Assembly: GCA_965247385.1 (NCBI GenBank)
Contig: CBDFHG010000002.1
Span: forward strand, 1,116,001 to 1,180,000
Reading direction: 5' to 3'
DNA length: 64,000 bases
From: Thermohalobaculum sp965247385
GTDB taxonomy: Bacteria; Pseudomonadota; Alphaproteobacteria; Rhodobacterales; Rhodobacteraceae
Notes under the pieces: generated by a model
Told to the model about the DNA's origin: nothing
What the model saw: the letters and a program-made list of their open reading frames with translations, nothing else
The model's database searches: none
Program-made: the position numbers and the translations under genes
Shown here: positions 32,407 to 41,666 of the stretch, one piece after another
How positions within the stretch are numbered: the first letter of the stretch is position 1
How the letters are laid out: every line of letters begins with the position of its first letter

Positions 32407-34643
32407 TGACCGTGGCAGCGTTGTCGGATCAAGGGGGCGTTGGCGAATTTGACGAACAATTTGCCGCAGCCGAGAACAAAACAACCCACTTCAAGGCGGA
32501 TTCCGCCCTGCTGAGGGAACTCGGCGAGCGTTTGGTTGGAAAGCCTTATATCGCGTTGGCGGAACTGATCAAGAATGCCTACGACGCCGATGCGTCTCGA
32601 TGCGTCGTAGAGCTCACCGATACCAGGATCGAGGTATCCGATGACGGCCATGGGATGGCCGAACAGGAGTTTCTCGACTACTGGATGACGGTTGGGACCC
32701 GCCATAAAGAGCGTTCCGACCACAGTCGCTCCTTGGGACGACGCGTGACCGGTTCCAAGGGAGTCGGGCGATTATCTGCTCAATTTCTCGCGCATCGGAT
32801 GCAGCTTCTGTCGACCGCACAAGGCTCGGCCAAACGCTTGCACACCTTCGTCGATTGGGAGAGCGCGATAAACACCGGAAGCCTCACTGAGTCGGAGGCC
32901 AAGTATCGTATCGAAGCGACCAATCCCGAGATTTACCCCGGCCGGTCGCCACATGGCACCGTCGTCATTCTCCACGATCTCAAGCAGACGTGGAACGAAG
33001 AGGAGATTTCCGAACTCGGGCGCCAGATCTGGATGCTCAACTCTCCCATTTATCTTTTGGGGAGCAACAGGCGTCGACGTAACGACGCAAATGATTTCCA
33101 CATAATATTCAAGACGGATATGCCGGGTGTGGACGAGGCGTTCGAAACGCAATTGACCCAGGCACTAGAGAATTTTCAGGCCACCATTCGGGGACGCATC
33201 AAGCGTGAGGACAATCGGAACGTCTCATTCGTGATGGTAGCGTTCGAAGACGAGATATATTCTGAAAAGTTCGACTGTCCGTCCTATTTGTGCGAAGCGG
33301 ACTGGGAAATTCGAATCTACAGCATGGTAGGCAAGCAAGCAGGCGGCGTTTCCGTGTTCGAAATGCGGGAATATTTCGAAAAATACGGGGGTGTCACGGT
33401 CTTCGACAAGGGTTTTCGGTTGCCCTACTACGGGGCAGACAACGACTGGTTGGCACTAGAATACGACCATTCGCATCGACGCAATCGTTCCAAACTCTTG
33501 CCCGACCATCTCCATGTCGCCAGGGCGTTGAACGACCTGCCGACGCAAGGCCGCATCTTCGGCGTCGTGAACGTCAATACGTCTAAAGAAAGCCATCTGG
33601 CCAAGGGGCGACGCAAGAACTCCGGCGAGTTTCTGAAGATCCAAGTGTCGCGGGACAGGCTCGTCGCCAACAAGGCGTTCGCCGTCCTCAAGGACAGTGT
33701 TCGCCAGTCGATTGATTACTATGCAACGTTGAAGAGGCGTCGCGTCGCCGAAAAGGTCGAGATCGTGCGCCCTTCCGAGCGTCCTGAGTCGAAACTGCGC
33801 CGGCTACGTAAGTTGGTTGACGACTCGCTTGCGACCTATCCCGATGACGAAACCATCGCGGCAATCGAACCGGAACTCGACGACGTCGCTGCGAGTCTCG
33901 GGAAGATACACGAAAGCGACAAAGCGTCTCGGGTGATCCTCGGATCGCTCGCTTCCGCCGGCATGGCTGCACTTGCGATCGAACATGAAACCAGAAAGGA
34001 GATGAAGAGCGTTCGAGCCAAGCTGAGAAAGCTCAGACGGATTGCAAAGAAGAACACTATCCCCGATCTGGGTAAGACAACAGCCGAATTGTCCCAATGG
34101 GTCGATCGCCTCGAGGCCACTAGGAACATCTTCTTGCCTATGATGGATGCCGAGGATCGGGAAAAGATTGAGCCTTTGGAATGCGAAGGCGTCGTACGCA
34201 CGGTCGTATCCAATCTGCGACCGTTGTTGGGCAACATCGAAATCAGCTTCGACATGCACGAGGGCTTGCATTTCCCGCCTGCGGCGTATTCCGAATGGAG
34301 TGCCATTTTACAGAACGTGCTTCTGAATTCCGCAAACGCGACGTTGGATAGCGAGGATCCGAAGATCAAAATCTCTTCCAAGGTTCATAATCGGTACGGA
34401 TTTCTGTACGTGTTGGACAACGGCGTCGGGATTGGTGAGGATGCCGAAGAGTTCTTCAAACCGTTTGCGCGCAAATTGAACATATCGCCGGAGCGGCGAG
34501 AGCTAGGCATGGGTGGGACGGGGTTAGGTCTGACCATCGTGGAAATGATCGCCGAAAATCGAAACTGTAACGTGGAGTTTGTCGACCCGGACGATCCGGA
34601 TTGGAGCACGTCCATAGAACTGTGTTGGCGAGTGGAGCGATAG
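32403..34643 (+). CDS. Dual GHKL ATPase: MORC/HSP90-like N terminus and histidine-kinase-like C terminus
   Basis: A 746-residue protein. Residues ~45-130 form a MORC/HSP90-type GHKL ATPase: ELIKNAYDADA (Asn58), DDGHGM (Asp80/81), GSKGVGRLSAQFLA. A long middle region follows. Residues ~515-745 look like a histidine-kinase core: an H-box-like IEHETRKEM with His528, N-box LQNVLLNSANA (Asn638/642), G1 DNGVGIG (Asp672), F-box FFKPFAR and G2 GMGGTGLGL (~702). The next gene begins with a receiver-like domain. I infer that this protein senses a signal through its N-terminal clamp and passes phosphate on. No TM segment. It overlaps vsr by ATGA. Confidence 0.8.
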   Translation: MMTVAALSDQGGVGEFDEQFAAAENKTTHFKADSALLRELGERLVGKPYIALAELIKNAYDADASRCVVELTDTRIEVSDDGHGMAEQEFLDYWMTVGTRHKERSDHSRSLGRRVTGSKGVGRLSAQFLAHRMQLLSTAQGSAKRLHTFVDWESAINTGSLTESEAKYRIEATNPEIYPGRSPHGTVVILHDLKQTWNEEEISELGRQIWMLNSPIYLLGSNRRRRNDANDFHIIFKTDMPGVDEAFETQLTQALENFQATIRGRIKREDNRNVSFVMVAFEDEIYSEKFDCPSYLCEADWEIRIYSMVGKQAGGVSVFEMREYFEKYGGVTVFDKGFRLPYYGADNDWLALEYDHSHRRNRSKLLPDHLHVARALNDLPTQGRIFGVVNVNTSKESHLAKGRRKNSGEFLKIQVSRDRLVANKAFAVLKDSVRQSIDYYATLKRRRVAEKVEIVRPSERPESKLRRLRKLVDDSLATYPDDETIAAIEPELDDVAASLGKIHESDKASRVILGSLASAGMAALAIEHETRKEMKSVRAKLRKLRRIAKKNTIPDLGKTTAELSQWVDRLEATRNIFLPMMDAEDREKIEPLECEGVVRTVVSNLRPLLGNIEISFDMHEGLHFPPAAYSEWSAILQNVLLNSANATLDSEDPKIKISSKVHNRYGFLYVLDNGVGIGEDAEEFFKPFARKLNISPERRELGMGGTGLGLTIVEMIAENRNCNVEFVDPDDPDWSTSIELCWRVER

Positions 34644-34644
34644 G

Positions 34645-35862
34645 ATGCAGAGCGATAGGATGCAGATTGGGGTTTGCGACGATAACATGGGTATCGCCGA
34701 CGGGTGGGTGAACGAAATCAGGAATGTCGCACCTACGGATTTCGACGTCGACAGCATAAAGGGAGCGAAGGAAGAAGTTTCGACGCTCCTCAAGAGAAAG
34801 CTTGCGGTCAAGGATAAAAAGAATCCGCTTGATCTCCCGACGACGTTCGATGGGCTCGACATATTGGTCGTGGACTACGACCTGCTTCACCTCGACAATG
34901 ATGGTAGTCGGACCACGGGCGAAGGTATCGCGAGACTGGCGCGGTCGTATTCGAAATGCGGTGCAATCGTGGTCATGAACCAGTTCAAAGGCCCGCAGTT
35001 CGATCTCGGCATGAGGGGCCATCTCGACAGCCACGCGGACATTAACGTAGATGCCGAGCTGATCGGGTGTCGAGCCCTGTGGGAGGACATACTACCGGCG
35101 GAGAGAGAATTCAAACCAACGACGTGGACGCTGTTGCCTGATCTGCTCGCTGCAGCGCGTGATCTGGCCGAAAAGCTTTCGTCGGAAGGTATGGATGCGG
35201 CGATAATGCCGATCCTCGGTTTGAAGGAAGATGCACTTGCCGAACTGTCCGACACTGCGTTCGGCTTTCTCAGTTCGGAGGCCGAAACCGCCAATGATCT
35301 CGCTTCGGTGACGGTTCGGAAATTCCTCGATCGCTCCCTCAATGCCAGTATCGTGGAGTATTTGTCGAACCATGCTGCGGAGTTGCTTTTCAACTTCGCG
35401 GCGTTCCGCATCGTCAAGTGGCTCGACCGAGCGGTCCTCCGGCCGATGGACGTGCTTATCGATACAGTTCATCTAGTGGACCGTCTGCCGTTCGTGATCA
35501 ATGTGGACAAGACCGACGTGTCGAATTCCGTTGCATGGGCGGAGGCTGCGGCGAAGCCGTCTGAAAGGCTGTGTTGGGACGTGCTGGAAAGATTTCATAA
35601 TCAGCCAGCGTCGAAGGCATTGGGGAGGGCGGTGTTCGATTGGTACAAGATAACCCTCGACGACGAGATCGACGAGATGCAGGACAAATACCTCGAAAAA
35701 CAGCCTACCAGATTCCACTTGGCCGAAGATACGTCGAGGTTCGTCGGAAAGGATGCTCTGACGCGGTACAGAGCGGATTTCCATAACTTTGGGGATCGAA
35801 GAGCGATAGAGAAACTGGGCGGCATTTCCTACGGCCCCCTCCGGCGCATTAGTTTCGGTTGA
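34645..35862 (+). CDS. Receiver-like domain protein, probable partner of the 32403 kinase
   Basis: A 405-residue protein. The start has response-regulator features: the acidic pair in IGVCDDN (Asp12/13) and a beta-strand ending LDILVVDYDL with Asp77 as candidate phospho-acceptor. A ~40-residue insertion separates these two elements, and the usual Thr/Ser and Lys of receivers are not obvious. Residues ~150-405 are helical and match nothing I know; no helix-turn-helix is evident. It starts one base after the kinase stop. Two ATGs (34645 and 34660) are possible. Output is unknown. Confidence 0.7.
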   Translation: MQSDRMQIGVCDDNMGIADGWVNEIRNVAPTDFDVDSIKGAKEEVSTLLKRKLAVKDKKNPLDLPTTFDGLDILVVDYDLLHLDNDGSRTTGEGIARLARSYSKCGAIVVMNQFKGPQFDLGMRGHLDSHADINVDAELIGCRALWEDILPAEREFKPTTWTLLPDLLAAARDLAEKLSSEGMDAAIMPILGLKEDALAELSDTAFGFLSSEAETANDLASVTVRKFLDRSLNASIVEYLSNHAAELLFNFAAFRIVKWLDRAVLRPMDVLIDTVHLVDRLPFVINVDKTDVSNSVAWAEAAAKPSERLCWDVLERFHNQPASKALGRAVFDWYKITLDDEIDEMQDKYLEKQPTRFHLAEDTSRFVGKDALTRYRADFHNFGDRRAIEKLGGISYGPLRRISFG

Positions 35863-35866
35863 AGCG

Positions 35867-36544
35867 ATGACGGATCAGGCCGAACAGCAAGCGGCTGTCA
35901 GATTGATCCTAGACCGCTTAGGCAACGAGGGTCGAGAGTGGTATCGAAGCGCCAGCGCCAAGGACTGCGATTTTCTCGAGAAGCGTGTCTCGATGAATTT
36001 TGCGATGTTCGACAGGAAAGAGATTCATGCCATTGGTCAAAAACCGACGGGCGCATTCCCAAAAAAAAGGATGCTGCTTACGAAGCCCTCCGGTAATGAG
36101 AAAGAAGCTGTAGTCGGGTTTTGGCTCCGATGGGACTTCAACCATGACCCAATAGAATTCAGGTTGTTTTTAGGACTGTGGTACGAGACTGAAGGAGAGA
36201 GAAACTTCAACGGTTACCGCTTCGAGACGCCAGAAATAGGTGATAAGCATGACTATTACCATTGCCAGCCATGCCGGAATTTCGGCGACAGGGAGCTTCT
36301 CCCTGAATCGGCGCTCGTATCGGAGAAGTTCCCCACGATACCACTTAATGCATCAAACATCGTCGAATTGACCGTATGCGCTCTCATGGCCACGTTGGGT
36401 CGCAAAAAAACGAACCTATTTCTGAAGAAGCTTTTCAAGAGTTCCGAAGGATCAAGCAATGATTTCCTGTGGAAAGCATATTCACGTTGTAGCAAGGAGT
36501 CCTTCGTGGATTTCGCTCGGGAAGGGCGTCAAGAAGGAGCCTAG
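35867..36544 (+). CDS. Hypothetical protein at the end of the defence operon
   Basis: A 225-residue soluble protein beginning 4 bp after the receiver-like gene. It has a compact Cys/His group (DYYHCQPCRNFG) that could bind zinc, acidic N terminus, and a Lys-rich C-terminal third (GRKKTNLFLKKLFKSSEGSS). No family recognised. Its tight spacing says it is part of the system; it may be the effector or an accessory subunit. Confidence 0.65.
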   Translation: MTDQAEQQAAVRLILDRLGNEGREWYRSASAKDCDFLEKRVSMNFAMFDRKEIHAIGQKPTGAFPKKRMLLTKPSGNEKEAVVGFWLRWDFNHDPIEFRLFLGLWYETEGERNFNGYRFETPEIGDKHDYYHCQPCRNFGDRELLPESALVSEKFPTIPLNASNIVELTVCALMATLGRKKTNLFLKKLFKSSEGSSNDFLWKAYSRCSKESFVDFAREGRQEGA

Positions 36545-36668
36545 AATCATATCTGAACCACTCCAATTTAGGTTGGTTCGCCCGAAGACCGTATTCCCAA
36601 GTTCCACCTCACTGAGGTCCGTATCGCTTACGAAAAAGTAAGCGGCTGTCTGAGCAATGGCCGGAAGT

Positions 36669-36867
36669 GGGTGACGGCGGGATTTTGAGGTGGCGTATCA
36701 TGGCGGCTTCTGAGGCTGCCAAACACCTTGAGAAGGAGTGATACGCCGTGACCGGTACTACAGTTCTTTCCTTTCGCCAGCAAGGGGAGATTGCCGATCC
36801 TCTGACGGAAATCCTGCGCCAGGGCGCGCGCGAACTGCTGGCTCAGGCGATCGAGGCGGAGGTTTGA
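36669..36867 (+). mobile_element. IS256-family remnant, 5' end
   Basis: Same left end as the 22114 copy, then GTG 36748 and 39 codons (FRQQGEIADPLTEILRQGAR, ELLAQAIEAEV) before a premature TGA. It marks the right boundary of the first defence locus. Confidence 0.75.
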
Positions 36868-37045
36868 GGTTGGCGAGCATAGGGAATGCGCCTTGTGTGG
36901 AAAAACATCTCGACCGATTGATCGTGTCGCGAATGCGGTTTCGTTTGGCTTAATGGAGAGGATGCAAGGAGCGAGTTTTCTCGTGGTATACAGGACGGCA
37001 CATTACAAACCTGTATGTAATGAATTTTGCGATATTGTCTGAAGC
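36868..37045. other. Short spacer with a 7-bp-arm inverted repeat
   Basis: CATTACA and TGTAATG at 37001-37022 form a small hairpin just 3' of the HNH gene on the minus strand. It may act as its terminator. Confidence 0.4.
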
Positions 37046-37759
37046 TCAGCCGCCCCACAACACTCGCGTCGCCAGATATTCGAAAAGTACCGAGCGCACG
37101 AGCATGGCACCTTGCTGGGTTACGCTGTAGCGATAGGCACCATCTTGAACGACAACCCAATCGCCTGATAGGTCTTGTCCTGTGAACATCCGCGTCATCA
37201 TGCGGCTACCGACTTCCGGAAATAACCCACCCGAGGCAATGCTCTCGAAGTTTGCGCGTTCTTTCGCCTGAAAGATTTCAAGTGGAGCCGACCACACATG
37301 GTCGGGCTCGGCCAGCATGGGTTCACCATATTCGTAAAATAAATGACCACGCGCGTTCTTGAGTATTACACGATTGATACGCTCGGCCTCGGGCTTCCAC
37401 TCTATCCGCGTTTCACCGTCAATTGTTTTGTATTCTGATTTGGCGCGCTCTATTCGCGTTCTTAGTTTAGCACGGGTCTTCAGGATACGCTTGACTCTGG
37501 GGTTCCGTTGATCTTCCGGGTCCGTGGACCCTGTAAGAGTGCAACCCAGGAATGCCGTCAAATATTGTTCATCCAGAGAAAATCCTTCGTTGCACGGCTT
37601 GCATACGGGAACGACTGGTAGATTCTTTGGATAGGGCTTTAGCAGCAAACTCTTGGATGGAACATGATCTCGAGTGGTATCGCTTGCCTCGATCCACTTG
37701 CCGCAGTGAATGCACCACGACTTTTGCCGTTCATCCCCGAATTCTCCGATTTGATCCAT
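37046..37759 (-). CDS. HNH-like protein with two CxxC pairs
   Basis: A 237-residue protein (an ATG at 37849 would add 30 residues). The N-terminal part has SWCIHCGKWIEASDTTRDHV PSKSLL and VVPVCKPCNEGFSLDEQYL, the layout of HNH nucleases: CxxC, D-H (the HNH His), then CxxCN. The C-terminal ~130 residues are a mixed domain ending SVLFEYLATRVLWGG. Probably a nuclease or nucleic-acid-binding protein. It stands alone between IS pieces; a role in defence is possible but unproven. Confidence 0.65.
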   Translation of the reverse strand: MDQIGEFGDERQKSWCIHCGKWIEASDTTRDHVPSKSLLLKPYPKNLPVVPVCKPCNEGFSLDEQYLTAFLGCTLTGSTDPEDQRNPRVKRILKTRAKLRTRIERAKSEYKTIDGETRIEWKPEAERINRVILKNARGHLFYEYGEPMLAEPDHVWSAPLEIFQAKERANFESIASGGLFPEVGSRMMTRMFTGQDLSGDWVVVQDGAYRYSVTQQGAMLVRSVLFEYLATRVLWGG

Positions 37760-38096
37760 GGATGTCAGTGTGGCAGATTCGATTGGCGCGGAGTAAAGGC
37801 CGTTGTCCTGATCCGGACCGTAGGGGCCAAATATCAGAACGGTGGGCACATCCGCTCAGCGATCTGCCTCCGTCCATATTCAAATTACCGCTCCTGCCAG
37901 CCTGGAGAGCAGACCCGGAGCCGTTCCCGGCCCAAACCGTATCAAATGTCACCCGAATTCGACGGGCCTGTTTCAACTTTACCCATAGCACCAAGTCAAC
38001 CGCAGTTTAGTTCAATCAGGTTCCGATGAGGCACCGGTGACCGCGTGAGCGTGGCCCGTGTTGCGTCGTGCCTCATAGAAACCTCTTCATTCCGAC
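37760..38096. other. Intergenic stretch upstream of the IS21 element
   Basis: Contains the probable promoter of the HNH gene. No other gene or repeat is recognised. Confidence 0.4.
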
Positions 38097-38185
38097 GCAA
38101 AGCGGCCGGTGATTCCGATCCAAAACGGCCACCGATTACGATTTAATTCGGCCACCGATTACGATCCAAAACGGCCGGTTCGATT
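38097..38185. repeat. IS21 left-end repeated transposase-binding sites
   Basis: Four related copies of CGGCC(A/G)(C/G)(C/T)GATTACGATCC-type sequence, at about 38102, 38126, 38149 and 38172. Multiple such repeats are the hallmark of an IS21 terminus. Confidence 0.7.
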
Positions 38186-38255
38186 GGGCCTGTGACCGAC
38201 CTCGTCGGGTGATCCTGACAGGGGTTATCTTCGTGCCTTTTGTAAAGGAGCGAGG

Positions 38256-39226
38256 ATGCCCGGAGAGAGATTGCCCATGCGCAAAATACGTGATGCCCTG
38301 CGCCTGCATGCTGGCGGGTTGTCGAAGCGGCAGATTGCCGTCAGTTTGAACATCGGCCGCACCTCGGCCGGTGACTATATCAACCGCGCCAGCCGCGCCG
38401 GTTTGGGCTGGCCGCTGCCGGAAGAGCTTTCCGACGGAGACCTGGAAGCTCTGCTGTTCCCGCCGGCGGTGGCCGTTTCTCCACATCTGCGCCCACCGCC
38501 CGACTGGCCGGTACTGCATTGCGAACTGCGCGGGGCCGGCGCACCCTGTCGCTGCTGTGGGAAGAATACCGCGCCGTTGACCCCGTGGGCTTCGGTTACA
38601 GCCGGTTCTGCGAGCTCACCCGCGCCTGGAAGGGCAAACTCGCCCCGACCATGCGGCAAAACCATGTCGTCGGCGAGAAGATGTTCGTCGATTACGCCGG
38701 CACCACGCTGGAAGTGATCGATCCCCTCACCGGCGAGGTTCAAACGGCCCAGATCTTCGTCGCCACCCTGGGCGCTTCCTCCCTGACCTTTGCCGAGGCC
38801 ACCTGGAGCCAGAAGCTGCCCGACTGGACCGGCTCGCACACCCGCGCCTTCAGCTACTTCGGCGGCGTGCCCCGCCAGGTGGTGCCGGACAATCTCAAAG
38901 CCGCCGTCGTCAAGGCCGGCCTGTATGATCCGCAGGTCAATCGAACCTATGGCGAGATGGCGGCCCATTACGACACGGCAATCGTGCCGGCACGGCCACG
39001 CAAGCCCCGCGACAAGGCCAAGGTGGAGGTTGGCGTCCAGGTGGTCGAGCGCCGCATCCTGGCCCGCCTGCGCAACCGCCGCTTCTTCTCCCTGGCCGAG
39101 GCCAACCAGGCCATCCGTGAACTGCTCGAGGAACTGAACGATCGGCAGAGCAAACATCTGGGCGCCTGCCGCCGGCGGCTGTTCGAGGAGTTGGATCGCC
39201 CGGCCCTGAAGCCGCTGCCCGCCCAG
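38256..39226 (+). pseudogene. istA: IS21 istA, 5' part, frameshifted and interrupted
   Basis: The N terminus MPGERLPMRKIRDALRLHAG with helix-turn-helix (SKRQIAVSLNIGRTSAGDYI) is in one frame to ~38530. The continuation (LSLLWEEYRAVDPVGFGYSR, VGEKMFVDYAGTTLEVIDPL, FGGVPRQVVPDNLKAAVVKA) is in the next frame to 39226, so there is one frameshift. The gene is then cut by an IS1380 element. Its 3' part resumes at 41078. Not functional. Confidence 0.85.
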
Positions 39227-41073
39227 CCCTGATTCTGGATCAAAAAAGTTGAAATTCCCCGTTGTCTTTGAATCTAAAGGGATTTATGATGGTTTTTGCG
39301 ATTAACTCCATCACCAACGGGGTGAAAATAACATGGCACAGGGCGTTCTTCCTTTCGAGTACGAAAGCGAGCCGGGCAGCAGCGATCTGACGGGTTTTGC
39401 CGGGATTGGTGTTTACCTTGATTTGATTGAGGCATCGGGACTGGCGGCTGCGGTGCGGCGCGAGGTGCGGGTGGCGGGGCGGCAGGGCTGGCTGGATGTG
39501 CAGATGATCATCACGGTGATCGCACTCAATCTGTGCGGGGGTGATCGGGTCGAGGACCTGGAACGCCTGGAGGCGGACGCCGGCTTTGCCGCGACCATGG
39601 ATGCGGTTGAGCGGCGGCTGTTGGTGCGCCGGGAACGTCGGCAACTGAAGAGCCGGTTTCGGCGCGGTCGCGGGCGCAGCGTGCCTTCGCCGTCGGCTCT
39701 GTCGGGCTGGTTGGAACGCTTCCACGACGCAGGCCAGGAAGATCTGCGGGAGGTCGGGCGTGCCTTCATCCCGCGCCCGTCGGCGGGTCTGCTTGGTCTG
39801 CGGCGTGTCAATCAGGCGCTGGTGTCATTTCTGCAGCACCATCGCAGGCAGGGCTCGGCGACGCTGGACATGGACGCGACGCTGGTGCAGAGCCACAAGC
39901 GCCAGGCGGAATACTGCTACAAGAAGTTCAAGGCCTATCAGCCGTTGAACACCTGGTGGGCGGAACAGCAGGTGATCGTGCATTCCGAGTTCCGCGACGG
40001 CAATGTGCCGGCCGGCTATCAGCAGTTGCGGGTGTTGCAGGCCTCGCTGGCGGCGCTGCCTGGGGGCGTGGACAAGGTCTATCTGCGCTCGGACACGGCG
40101 GGTTATCAGAAGGATCTACTGCTCTATTGTGGCGAGGGCCGGGACAAGGTTTTCGGGGTGATCGAGTTCGCCGTCGGCGCCAACGTGACGGCGGAATTCC
40201 GGCGTGCTGCCCTGGCCGTGCCGGAGGCTGAGTGGCAGCCGCTGGATCGTGTTTTCGACGGGCAACGTCAGGAGACCGGCCAGGAGTGGGCGGAGGTCTG
40301 CCATGTACCGAGTTGGGCGGGCGAGAGCAAGACGCGGGCGGATTACCGCTTCCTGGCGATCCGGGAGCCGCTGGAGCAGTTGGAGCTTGGCGATGGGGAT
40401 CAGTTGCCGTTCCCGACCGCGGAGTTTGCTTTGAGGGGGCGCAGCAAGCTGTTCGCCCTGGTCACCAACCGTGATCTGCCGGGCGATGAGGTGATCTGGT
40501 GGTCCCGGGAGCGCTGTGGCAAGAGCGAGGAAGTCCACGCGGTGATGAAGCACGACCTGGCTGGCGGCACCCTGCCCTCGGGTCTGTTCGGAGCCAATGC
40601 GGCCTGGTGGGCGATCATGGTGCTGGCGCATGATTTGAACGCGGTGATGAAGCAACTGGTTCTGGGACCGGCCTGGGTGGCACGGCGGATGAAGGCCTTG
40701 CGCCTGGCTCTGATCGCCCTGCCTGGCCGGGTGATCCGTCATGCGCGGCGGCTGATCATCCGTTTGGGGAGCGAAGCGGGGCTCGATCTGGTGCTGAGCG
40801 CCAGGCGGAAGATCCTGGCCCTGGCGCGCGGCCCGACCTGACGGCTCCGGCCTGCCACGATATCCTTGCTGAAGTGCGATGCCGGCTCCCGGCCAGGGCT
40901 TCGCTTGGCCAACGGACAGGCGCGGGACCCGCAAAACGCGTGGCCACCTTGAGAATATCTCCTCGAGCGCGAAATCCGCGGGAGTGGTGCCCGGGCGCGG
41001 GGCGAAAACCCCACAACGGCACCCATCGCCGCCCCTGCCGAGGCGCGTCAGGGACTTAGTTCGGGAATCCTGG
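39227..41073 (+). mobile_element. IS1380-family element inserted in istA
   Basis: It interrupts istA cleanly. CCAG is present on both sides (39223-39226 and 41074-41077), consistent with a 4-bp target duplication. Removing 39227-41077 restores the istA frame across the site (LPAQ then AYEYAEWKQ). The ends show only short imperfect inverted similarity (GATTCTGGAT versus GATTCCCGAA). One intact transposase. Confidence 0.8.
39333..40841 (+). CDS. IS1380-family DDE transposase
   Basis: A 502-residue transposase typical of IS1380: the core GSATLDMDATLVQSHKRQAE followed by YCYKKFKAYQPLNTWWAEQQ, DKVYLRSDTAGYQKDLL (second Asp), and the late CGKSEEVHAVMKHDLAGG block with Glu. Full length. Likely active. 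Confidence 0.93.
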   Translation: MAQGVLPFEYESEPGSSDLTGFAGIGVYLDLIEASGLAAAVRREVRVAGRQGWLDVQMIITVIALNLCGGDRVEDLERLEADAGFAATMDAVERRLLVRRERRQLKSRFRRGRGRSVPSPSALSGWLERFHDAGQEDLREVGRAFIPRPSAGLLGLRRVNQALVSFLQHHRRQGSATLDMDATLVQSHKRQAEYCYKKFKAYQPLNTWWAEQQVIVHSEFRDGNVPAGYQQLRVLQASLAALPGGVDKVYLRSDTAGYQKDLLLYCGEGRDKVFGVIEFAVGANVTAEFRRAALAVPEAEWQPLDRVFDGQRQETGQEWAEVCHVPSWAGESKTRADYRFLAIREPLEQLELGDGDQLPFPTAEFALRGRSKLFALVTNRDLPGDEVIWWSRERCGKSEEVHAVMKHDLAGGTLPSGLFGANAAWWAIMVLAHDLNAVMKQLVLGPAWVARRMKALRLALIALPGRVIRHARRLIIRLGSEAGLDLVLSARRKILALARGPT

Positions 41074-41077
41074 CCAG

Positions 41078-41647
41078 GCTTACGAATACGCCGAGTGGAA
41101 GCAGCGCCGGGCCGGCCTCGATTACCATGTTGAGGTCGCCAAGCATTACTATTCCGTGCCCCATGCCCTGGCCAGGCAAAAGCTCTGGGCCCGCATCACG
41201 GATCGCACCATCGAGGTCTTTCATAAAGAAAGGCGGGTGGCGGCCCACATGCGTGGCCCCGCCAACCGGCGCCACACGACCGTGGACGAGCACATGCCGT
41301 CCGCCCACCGCCGGCACGCCAGCTGGAGCCTCGAACGCATTCGCCGCGATGCCACCGCCAACGGACCCAATACCGAGATCCTCGTCGAACTCATCCTGGC
41401 CAACCGGCCCCACCCGGAACAAGGCTTCCGATCCTGCATCGGCATTCTCCGCCTGGCAAAAAGCCATGGCGAGGCGCGCCTGGAGGCCGCCTGCGAGAGG
41501 GCCCTGGAGATCGGCGCGCTGTCCTGTTCCTCCCTCGCATCGATCCTGAAGAACAACCTCGATCGCCGCAAACCGGCCAAACCATCCGAACCAACCACAC
41601 CAGCGGTCGAGCACGGCAATATCCGTGGCCCGCAATACTTCCAGTAG
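41078..41647 (+). pseudogene. istA: IS21 istA, 3' part
   Basis: Continuation of istA after the IS1380 insertion: AYEYAEWKQRRAGLDYHVEV, SVPHALARQKLWARITDRTI, and RRHASWSLERIRRD to the stop at 41647. No start codon of its own. It is followed by istB in the usual order. Confidence 0.85.
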
Positions 41648-41666
41648 CTGTCAGAAAGGAAAAATC

